This document shows, in pieces, positions 1 to 5,235 of a stretch of DNA of 11,709 bases (positions are counted from its first letter, which is position 1; every line of letters begins with the position of its first letter). The notes under the pieces were generated by a model that did not search any database, was not told the origin of the DNA, and worked only from the letters and a program-made list of their open reading frames with translations. Both the position numbers and the translations under genes were made by a program. This DNA is from Propionibacterium sp. (GTDB lineage: Bacteria; Actinomycetota; Actinomycetes; Propionibacteriales; Propionibacteriaceae): positions 1 through 11,709 of the forward strand of contig DURG01000231.1 in the NCBI GenBank assembly GCA_012837465.1. The letters are read 5' to 3'.

Positions 1-128
1 ACCGGCGCCGGCGCGGGAGCCTTGGCGGGGGCTCCGGCGGGGCGGGAGGCGGCGCGACGGCGGCGCTTCTGCGGGGCGGGGGTGCTGCTCTCGGGCGTCA
101 CCTGTTCATTGTTCTCGTTGTCGAGCAT
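1..128 (-). CDS. rne: Probable ribonuclease E/G, N-terminal fragment (runs off window start)
   Basis: Only the first 42 codons are present. The peptide begins MLDNENNEQVTPESS, then becomes rich in Ala, Pro, Arg and Lys (a KRRRR run at residues 21-25). This is the kind of disordered basic N-terminal extension that precedes the catalytic S1/RNase E core in actinobacterial RNase E. No catalytic domain is visible, so the identification rests mainly on synteny: in actinobacteria the TIGR03936 gene, which lies immediately upstream here, is normally followed by rne, rplU, rpmA and obg. The ATG at 128-126 is preceded on the minus strand by AAGGAG (133-138) four bases upstream, a good ribosome binding site. 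If correct, the protein is the endoribonuclease of mRNA decay and rRNA processing. It could instead be another Ala/Pro-rich protein. Confidence 0.62.
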   Translation of the reverse strand, partial: MLDNENNEQVTPESSTPAPQKRRRRAASRPAGAPAKAPAPAP

Positions 129-343
129 GCGGCTCCTTACGCGCACGTGGCGCGGACCGGGCACGGTGAACCGTGCCTCAAGACTGTGGTCCTCTGGTGA
201 GCGAGCAGTCGCGGCAGGTGTGCCGCGGTGCAGTCTCGCTGCGCCAGGGTGGCACCGGCGGTGCCATGACCTATCGGCCATTGTTCCACACATCGCCAAG
301 ATTGCGCGCGCCGCCGCAGTCGGTGTCGCGAAAAGACGGGGGC
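129..343 (-). promoter_or_regulatory. Leader/intergenic region upstream of probable rne, with two strong hairpins
   Basis: This 215-base gap lies between the TIGR03936 stop and the probable rne start, and I see no coding potential in it. Two perfect inverted repeats stand out: 160-177 (7-bp stem GGCACGG/CCGTGCC, loop TGAA) and 250-266 (7-bp stem TGGCACC/GGTGCCA, loop GGC). Neither is followed by a T-tract on the minus strand, so they are not textbook terminators. A weak minus-strand promoter could sit at about 270-300 (TTGGCG, 18-base spacer, GATAGG), which would place both hairpins in the 5' untranslated leader. RNase E of Escherichia coli is autoregulated through a structured leader; a similar role here is only inference. 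AAGGAG at 133-138 is the likely ribosome binding site. Confidence 0.35.
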
Positions 344-1054
344 TCAGCTGGCCGTCGGCCTCAACGGATCCTCGATCTCCCCGTCGACGAACGGGCCCTG
401 GGCCAGGCGGTTGAGCAGCATCTCCGACGGCACTCGCTCGTCGATCGTGCGCAGCGCAGTGACCACGTCGTCAGGACGCACGAGCGGCGTCTCGACCTTT
501 GAGCGCAGCAGCAGCGACCCGTCGTCGACCACGGACAGGGAGAGGATGGCAGCGCGCACGTCGAAGGTGCGCAGGCCTCGCTTGGTCATGCGCTCGACGA
601 TGAGTTCGTCTCGGTTGAGCAGGTCGGCCACCGCGGTGCGCAGCACGTCGGCGTCCGCCCCCACGAGCCGCACCTCCCAATCCGAGGCCTGCAGGAGTTC
701 GCCCAGCGAGGCCTTCACCGCATCCGCCGCGTCGAGCATCTCGAACCCCTGGGGCAGCACCTCGTTGAGGGCGGCGACCACCTTGGCTGGATCGCACACC
801 TCGCTCAGGCCGAGTTCCACGTACTCCGCCTCGGAGGATGCAGAGGTTGGCGACGGGCTGGTATAGGAGATCCGGGGGTGCGGGTTGAAGCCGGACGAGT
901 AGGCCATTGGGATCTCGGCGCGCCTCAGCGCCCGCTCCAGCGCGCGCCCGAAGTCGCGGTGCGACGTGAACCGAGCCGGCCCGCGTTTGGCGTAGCGAAG
1001 GCGCAGTTTCTGCTGGGGCGGCGGCTGCTGAACCGGCGGCTGGCGAGAACTCAT
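344..1054 (-). CDS. TIGR03936 family (DUF2344) radical SAM-associated protein
   Basis: The product is 236 residues with the family hallmarks near the N-terminus: RYAKRGPARFTSHRD (about 20-34), AYSSGFNPHPRISY (51-64) and EYVELGL (77-83). A Gln/Pro-rich stretch of about 14 residues precedes them. This family is uncharacterised. It is typically encoded next to, and in some bacteria fused to, the TIGR03960 radical SAM protein, so it is thought to be that enzyme's partner; the substrate is unknown. Here the partner gene (5236-7191) is about 4.2 kb away instead of adjacent. I chose the ATG at 1054-1052 because it lies 7 bases after a -10-like TACACT, giving a leaderless mRNA. In-frame ATGs at 1075 and 1093 would sit in or beyond the promoter and add residues not expected in the family. 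The probable rne gene follows on the same strand. Confidence 0.85.
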   Translation of the reverse strand: MSSRQPPVQQPPPQQKLRLRYAKRGPARFTSHRDFGRALERALRRAEIPMAYSSGFNPHPRISYTSPSPTSASSEAEYVELGLSEVCDPAKVVAALNEVLPQGFEMLDAADAVKASLGELLQASDWEVRLVGADADVLRTAVADLLNRDELIVERMTKRGLRTFDVRAAILSLSVVDDGSLLLRSKVETPLVRPDDVVTALRTIDERVPSEMLLNRLAQGPFVDGEIEDPLRPTAS

Positions 1055-1073
1055 GGGGCGTAGTGTATTCGCC
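1055..1073. promoter_or_regulatory. Symmetric bidirectional promoter for two leaderless genes
   Basis: The whole gap between two divergent ATGs is 19 bases. Its centre, 1061-1067, reads TAGTGTA, a TANNNTA palindrome. On the plus strand TAGTGT (1061-1066) is followed by 7 bases and then the ATG of the AGE gene. On the minus strand TACACT (1067-1062) is followed by 7 bases and then the ATG of the TIGR03936 gene. Both match the actinobacterial -10 consensus TANNNT at the spacing expected for transcripts that begin at the start codon. Neither gene has a Shine-Dalgarno sequence there, and no clear -35 is seen in either direction. Start-site mapping has not been done; this is a sequence-based inference. 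Confidence 0.6.
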
Positions 1074-2282
1074 ATGACCGACTGGCTGACCACCTCTACC
1101 CACCGCGCCTGGCTCCAGCACGAAGCGGAACGCCTCCTCGCCTTCGCCGCCGCCAGTCCGCAGCAGGGCGGGGGCGGCGCCTACCTCGACGCGGACGGCG
1201 CCCCGGAGGCTGGCCGCCCCACCGAGACCTGGATCACGTGCCGCATGGTGCACAGTTACGCGCTGGGCCACCTCATGGGCATCCCCGGCTCCCGCCCCCT
1301 CGCCGAACGCGCGATGAGCGGCCTCACCGGCGCCCTGCGCGACGCTGAGCACGGCGGCTGGTTCCACACCGCGGCAGCCGATGGCGCGAAGCAGGCCTAC
1401 GACCACGCGTTCGTCGTGTTGGCCGGCTCGTCGGCCACCGTCGCAGGCCTCGAGGGGGGCCGGGAACTCCTTGACGAGGCACTGCGGATCCTGGATCAGC
1501 GCTTCTGGGACGAGGAGTACGGCCTCGTCGCGGACGCCGCGGAACAGGACTGGTCGGCCACCGACCCCTACCGCGGCATCAACGCCAACATGCACAGCGT
1601 CGAGGCCATGCTCGCCGCCGCAGATGCCACGGGGGACGCCAGGTGGCTCGACCGGGCGCGGCGGATCGCCGAGTTCGCGTGCGGCCAGGCCGCCGCCCAC
1701 GGCTGGCGCCTGCCGGAGCACTTCAACGAGCAGTGGGAGCCGCAGTTGGAGTACAACGCGGACCAGCCCGAGGACCCGTTCCGGCCCTACGGCGCCACCG
1801 TGGGCCACGGCCTCGAATGGGCCCGGTTGTTCCTCCACCTCGAGGCTGCCCTGCAGCAGCAGGGCGACACCTGGTTGGACGCCGCCAAGAGCCTCTACGA
1901 GCGCGCCGTGTCCGACGGCTGGGCCCGCGACGGCGCGGACGGCTTCGTCTACACCACCGGATGGGACGGCACCCCCGTGACCGCCGACCGGATGCACTGG
2001 GTGGCCGCCGAGGCCGTCGGCGCCGCGGCCGCGCTGTACCGGCGCACCGGCGACGAGCGCTACGCCGCCGACTACGCCCGCTGGTGGGACCACATCGCCG
2101 AGCACTTCATTGACGTCGAACGTGGCTCGTGGCACCACCAACTCGATACGTCACTGAAGGTGGCGACCTCCGTGTGGCCGGGCAAGCCGGACATCTACCA
2201 CGCGCTGCAGGCCACCCTCCTCCCCCGCCTGCCCCTCTCCCCCTCGCTGGCCACCGCCCTTGCTCAGGGGAAGATGGTTTGA
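1074..2282 (+). CDS. AGE-family sugar epimerase/isomerase (mannose isomerase-like)
   Basis: The 402-residue protein belongs to the N-acylglucosamine 2-epimerase (AGE) superfamily of (alpha/alpha)6-barrel enzymes, which interconvert sugars such as mannose and fructose or epimerise N-acylhexosamines. Conserved active-site motifs are visible: TCRMVH (Arg57, His60), NANMHSVEA (His174), GHGLEWARL (His245, Glu248), MHW (His308) and KPDIYHALQ (His376). The His-x2-Glu pair and the flanking Arg and His residues match the set in YihS-type aldose-ketose isomerases, and the C-terminal DIYHALQATLLP is typical of actinobacterial D-mannose isomerase-like members, so isomerase is more likely than a true N-acyl epimerase. 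It has no signal peptide and should be cytoplasmic. ATG 1074 is favoured over in-frame ATG 1053 because of the leaderless -10 geometry. Its stop overlaps the start of the MFS gene. The exact sugar cannot be read from sequence. Confidence 0.85.
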   Translation: MTDWLTTSTHRAWLQHEAERLLAFAAASPQQGGGGAYLDADGAPEAGRPTETWITCRMVHSYALGHLMGIPGSRPLAERAMSGLTGALRDAEHGGWFHTAAADGAKQAYDHAFVVLAGSSATVAGLEGGRELLDEALRILDQRFWDEEYGLVADAAEQDWSATDPYRGINANMHSVEAMLAAADATGDARWLDRARRIAEFACGQAAAHGWRLPEHFNEQWEPQLEYNADQPEDPFRPYGATVGHGLEWARLFLHLEAALQQQGDTWLDAAKSLYERAVSDGWARDGADGFVYTTGWDGTPVTADRMHWVAAEAVGAAAALYRRTGDERYAADYARWWDHIAEHFIDVERGSWHHQLDTSLKVATSVWPGKPDIYHALQATLLPRLPLSPSLATALAQGKMV

Positions 2283-3457
2283 CCGCACTGCGCCGCTGGT
2301 GGCCGCTCCTGGCGCTGCTGGCCCTGGCGTTCAACCTGCGGCCGGTGGCGGTGTCCATCGGCCCCGTCCTCACGGAGATCTCCCGTGACGTCGGCCTCGA
2401 CGGCGTCACCGCCGGGCTGCTCACGTCGCTGCCCACGTTGTGCTTCGCCTTCTTCGGTGCGGTGGCACCGTGGGCGGCGCGCAGGTTCGGCGCGCACCGG
2501 GCGATCCTCGTGTCGATCATCGCCCTGATGGTTGGCCAAGGAGGGCGCCTGCTCGTCGAGGACCCGGTGCCCTTCCTCCTGCTCTCGGTCCTCGCCCTGG
2601 GTGGCATGGCGCAGGCCAACGTGCTCCTGCCCTCGCTGGTGCGGCGCCACTACCCGAACCGGGTGGGCCTGGCCACCGCGCTCTACTCGCTGGTCATGAC
2701 CGTCGGCGTCACCCTCGCCAGCACCGCCACCGTCCCCCTCGCCCACGCGCTGGGCGGGTGGCGGGCGTCGCTCACCTCCGGTGTGGTGATCGCGGTTGCC
2801 GCGTTGCTGTGCTGGATCCCGCTGGTGCTGCAGGCTGGCCGGCCACGACCGCACGGCCCGGCGGAGATCACCCTGGCGGCGGTGGCGCACACCAAGCTGG
2901 GGTGGGCGATGGCGATCCTGTTCGGCATCCAATCAGCCCAGGCCTACTCAGTCTTCGGCTGGCTGCCCACCATCTTCCGCAGCGCTGGCATGGACCAGGC
3001 GACGGCGGGCTACATGTTGGGGATCGCCACCGGCGTGGGCATCATCCCGGCCTTCCTGATCCCGGCCTACGTGGCTCGCACGCGCAACCCCAGCGTCCTG
3101 TTCCTGTCGATCATCGCGTGCCTGGTGGCGGCCTACCTCGGCCTGCTCCTCAACCCCATGGGCGCCCCCTTGCTGTGGGCGGTGCTGATGGCCTTGGGCA
3201 CCGCGTCGTTCCCGCTGGTGCTGGCGCTGTTCGGCACGCGGGCCCACTCGCCCGCCGCGACGGCGGCGCTGAGCGGCTTCGCGCAATCCGTGGGCTACAC
3301 GATCGCCACCATCGGTCCCCTGAGCTTCGGCGTGCTCTACAACCTGTTCGGTTCGTGGACCCCGCCAATCCTGCTGCAGCTCACGTTGGTCATCCCGATG
3401 ACCGTCGCCGGGCTCTACGCCTGCAGGCCCCGCATCATCGAGGACCAGCTCTCCTGA
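2279..3457 (+). CDS. MFS transporter of the CynX/NimT family
   Basis: The 392-residue integral membrane protein has about 12 hydrophobic segments, normal for the major facilitator superfamily. Family signatures are an early NLRP motif (residues 19-22) followed by SIGP, and FGIQSAQAYSVFGWLPTI opening the second half, characteristic of CynX (cyanate) and NimT (2-nitroimidazole) relatives; most members have no known substrate. The start is taken as TTG 2279. It overlaps the TGA of the AGE gene (TTGA), has AGGGG eight bases upstream (2266-2270), and puts the first membrane helix at residues 8-28. Longer in-frame starts, back to 2129, would add a Pro-rich tail copied from the AGE reading frame. 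The overlap implies translational coupling with AGE, so the substrate may be related to the epimerase substrate, although CynX relatives are not known sugar carriers. Confidence 0.85.
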   Translation: MTALRRWWPLLALLALAFNLRPVAVSIGPVLTEISRDVGLDGVTAGLLTSLPTLCFAFFGAVAPWAARRFGAHRAILVSIIALMVGQGGRLLVEDPVPFLLLSVLALGGMAQANVLLPSLVRRHYPNRVGLATALYSLVMTVGVTLASTATVPLAHALGGWRASLTSGVVIAVAALLCWIPLVLQAGRPRPHGPAEITLAAVAHTKLGWAMAILFGIQSAQAYSVFGWLPTIFRSAGMDQATAGYMLGIATGVGIIPAFLIPAYVARTRNPSVLFLSIIACLVAAYLGLLLNPMGAPLLWAVLMALGTASFPLVLALFGTRAHSPAATAALSGFAQSVGYTIATIGPLSFGVLYNLFGSWTPPILLQLTLVIPMTVAGLYACRPRIIEDQLS

Positions 3458-3465
3458 GCCCGAGT

Positions 3466-3490
3466 GGCGTCGTGAGGAACGAACGACGCC
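3466..3490. terminator. Putative bidirectional terminator hairpin between convergent genes
   Basis: An 8-bp perfect stem (GGCGTCGT at 3466-3473 with ACGACGCC at 3483-3490) encloses a 9-base loop. It sits between the MFS stop (plus, 3457) and the DUF1846 stop (minus, 3502). Neither side has a real T-tract, as is common in high-GC actinobacteria. Position and symmetry support termination from both directions. Confidence 0.5.
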
Positions 3491-3501
3491 GTATCGAGGG
3501 G

Positions 3502-4989
3502 CTACCGCTTGTACAGCTTCTTGCTCTGGTAGACGGGTTCGCTGGTCACCTGGACGCCGAGGTTGCGGAAGATCGCCTCGTCCACCGAACCCAGGATCGT
3601 GGTGGTGTGCACGTCACAGCCCCGCAACTGCTGGAGTTCAGCCAGCGCTCGTCGGCAGTTCTCGTCGTAGCGTGCGCCCACCGACACGGCGATGAGCACC
3701 TCGTCGGTGTGCAGGCGGGGGTTGGCGCTTCCCAGGTGGCGGGTCTTGAGCGTCTGGATGGGCTCGATGGTCTCCGGGTCCAGCAGCCGGACCTCTGCGG
3801 GGATGCCGGCCAGGGCCTTGAGCGCGCTGAGCAGCATCGCAGAGCTGGCACCCAGCAGCGCGGAGGTCTTGCCGGTGATGATCTGGCCGTCCGGCAGTTG
3901 GATGGCGGCGGCGGGGCCCTTGGTGCGCCGCTCCACCTCGAGCGCGGGCCGCACCACGAGCCGGTCCTCGCGCGTGATGCCGAGCGTGGACATGATCAGC
4001 GCAATGCGGTCCGACTGGTGCGAATCCAGTTCCTCGCGGCGCTCGGCCACCAGGGCGTGGAAGTAGCGGCGCAGCACCTCCTGCTTGGAGGCCTCTTGGC
4101 ACACGTCGTCATCGGAGATGCAGACGCCGGCCATGTTGACGCCCATGTCCGTGGGCGACTGGTAGGGGCTCTCCCCCGTCAGCTGCTCGAAGAGAAGCTT
4201 CAGGACGGGGAACGACTCGACGTCGCGGTTGTAGTTGACCACCTGCTCGCCGTAGGCGGCCAAGTGGAAGGGGTCGATCATGTTGACGTCATCGAGGTCC
4301 GCCGTCGCCGATTCGTAGGCGAGGTTGACCGGGTGGTTCAGCGGGAGGTTCCAGATGGGGAACGTCTCGTACTTGGCGTAGCCGGAGGCGATGCCGCGCT
4401 GGTGGTCGTGGTACAGCTGCGACAAGCACACGGCCATCTTCCCGCTGCCCGGGCCCGGGGCGGTGACGACGACGACGTCGCGGGAGGTCTCGACGTACTC
4501 GTTGCGGCCATAACCCTCGTCGCTGACGATCAACGGGATGTCGTTGGGATAGCCCTTGATGGGATGGTGGCGATAGACCTTCAGCCCCAGCCGTTCGAGC
4601 TTGCGCTTGAAGTTGCGGGCCTGGCGGTGGTCGTCGGCCATCTGGGTGATCACCACGGAACCGACGAGCAGGCCGTAGGAACGGAACTCGTCGATGAGGC
4701 GCAGCACGTCGGCCTCATAGGTGATGCCGACGTCGGCGCGCACCTTGTTGCGGATGAGGTCGTGCGACGAGATGACCATGACGATCTCCACCTCGTCGGC
4801 GATGGTGTTGAGCATCTCGATCTTGTTGTCCGGCGTGAAGCCGGGCAGGACCCGGGCCGCGTGGTGGTCGTCGAACAGCTTGCCGCCGAACTCCAGGTAG
4901 AGCTTGCCGCCGAAGCGCCGGCGCCGCTCATCGATGTGCTCCGACTGGAGGTCGAGGTACTTCTGACGGTCGAATCCGGTCTTGCGCAT
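3502..4989 (-). CDS. DUF1846 (UPF0371) family protein
   Basis: The 495-residue product aligns by eye over its whole length with the conserved DUF1846/UPF0371 family: GFDRQKYLDLQSEHI near the start, GGKLYLEFGGKLFDDHHAARVLPGF at 28-51 (FGGKLFDD core), VVVTAPGPGSGKMAVCLSQ at 173-190, FPIWNLPLNHPVNLAYE in the middle, and a C-terminal YQSKKLYK. The biochemical role is not established. APGPGSGK (177-184) looks like a phosphate-binding loop but is not a canonical Walker A, because Met follows the Lys and the glycine spacing is short. It has no signal peptide or membrane helix, so it is probably cytoplasmic. The start is uncertain: ATG 4989 matches the usual family N-terminus, while in-frame GTG 5001 (four residues longer) lies 8 bases after a TAGGCT -10 and could be a leaderless start. 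It is convergent with the MFS gene and lies downstream of the TIGR03960 gene on the same strand, 234 bases from that gene's stop to GTG 5001 and 246 to ATG 4989. Confidence 0.88.
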   Translation of the reverse strand: MRKTGFDRQKYLDLQSEHIDERRRRFGGKLYLEFGGKLFDDHHAARVLPGFTPDNKIEMLNTIADEVEIVMVISSHDLIRNKVRADVGITYEADVLRLIDEFRSYGLLVGSVVITQMADDHRQARNFKRKLERLGLKVYRHHPIKGYPNDIPLIVSDEGYGRNEYVETSRDVVVVTAPGPGSGKMAVCLSQLYHDHQRGIASGYAKYETFPIWNLPLNHPVNLAYESATADLDDVNMIDPFHLAAYGEQVVNYNRDVESFPVLKLLFEQLTGESPYQSPTDMGVNMAGVCISDDDVCQEASKQEVLRRYFHALVAERREELDSHQSDRIALIMSTLGITREDRLVVRPALEVERRTKGPAAAIQLPDGQIITGKTSALLGASSAMLLSALKALAGIPAEVRLLDPETIEPIQTLKTRHLGSANPRLHTDEVLIAVSVGARYDENCRRALAELQQLRGCDVHTTTILGSVDEAIFRNLGVQVTSEPVYQSKKLYKR

Positions 4990-5001
4990 GCTCTCAGCCA
5001 C

Positions 5002-5015
5002 GGACCCCGAGCCTA
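5002..5015 (-). promoter_or_regulatory. Predicted -10 element of the DUF1846 gene
   Basis: The minus strand carries TAGGCT at 5015-5010, a good match to the actinobacterial -10 consensus. It is 8 bases before in-frame GTG 5001 and 20 bases before ATG 4989. No strong Shine-Dalgarno precedes either codon, which favours a leaderless or very short leader. No clear -35 is visible. Confidence 0.42.
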
Positions 5016-5165
5016 CACGGGGTCGAGCCCGAATCGGCCTCTGAGGTGTCACCCGGCCCCACAGCGAGATCAACCCCAAGGGGGTCGTCTTCGGCATGGG
5101 CGGCGAAGGCCCCCATCAGACCCGGCGGCACCAAGCTGTGGTCCAGGCCAGGGACACGCTGCGGC

Positions 5166-5203
5166 GGCCCTTCGTCGTTCGCTGGCGCTCACGCTCAGGG
5201 ACC
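5166..5203. repeat. REP-like intergenic palindromic element
   Basis: The minus strand of this 38-base segment begins GGTCCCTGAGCG and ends CGACGAAGGGCC. This is the form of the widely dispersed bacterial REP-type motif that begins GGTCCCTGAGC and ends TCGAAGGGCC. The ends form an imperfect palindrome and the interior (GAGCGCCAGCGAACG) is G/C-rich and partly self-complementary. It lies in the noncoding gap between the TIGR03960 stop and the DUF1846 promoter. Only one copy is in the window, so multi-copy status is inferred from resemblance. Confidence 0.4.
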
Positions 5204-5211
5204 TGGTCTCG

Positions 5212-5226
5212 CGGGCAACAGGCCCG
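5212..5226 (-). terminator. Possible weak terminator hairpin after the radical SAM gene
   Basis: A perfect 5-bp stem (CGGGC/GCCCG) with a 5-base loop starts ten bases beyond the TIGR03960 stop codon on the minus strand. The stem is short and has no T-tract, so it may act only together with the adjacent REP-like palindrome, or not at all. Confidence 0.22.
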
Positions 5227-5235
5227 GGGCGGGGG

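Noticed and set aside
471..2141. A 556-codon minus-strand frame crossing the TIGR03936 and AGE genes
   Set aside because: It is antisense to the AGE gene and out of frame with TIGR03936, and would run across the divergent promoter.
2129..2278. Longer N-terminus of the MFS transporter from 2129
   Set aside because: It would be 50 Pro/Ala-rich residues encoded inside the conserved AGE C-terminus, and transporters of this family begin directly before the first helix.
3466..3490. Hairpin as an attachment site or inverted repeat of a mobile element
   Set aside because: Its place between two convergent stop codons is explained by termination, and no second copy or integrase gene is in the window.
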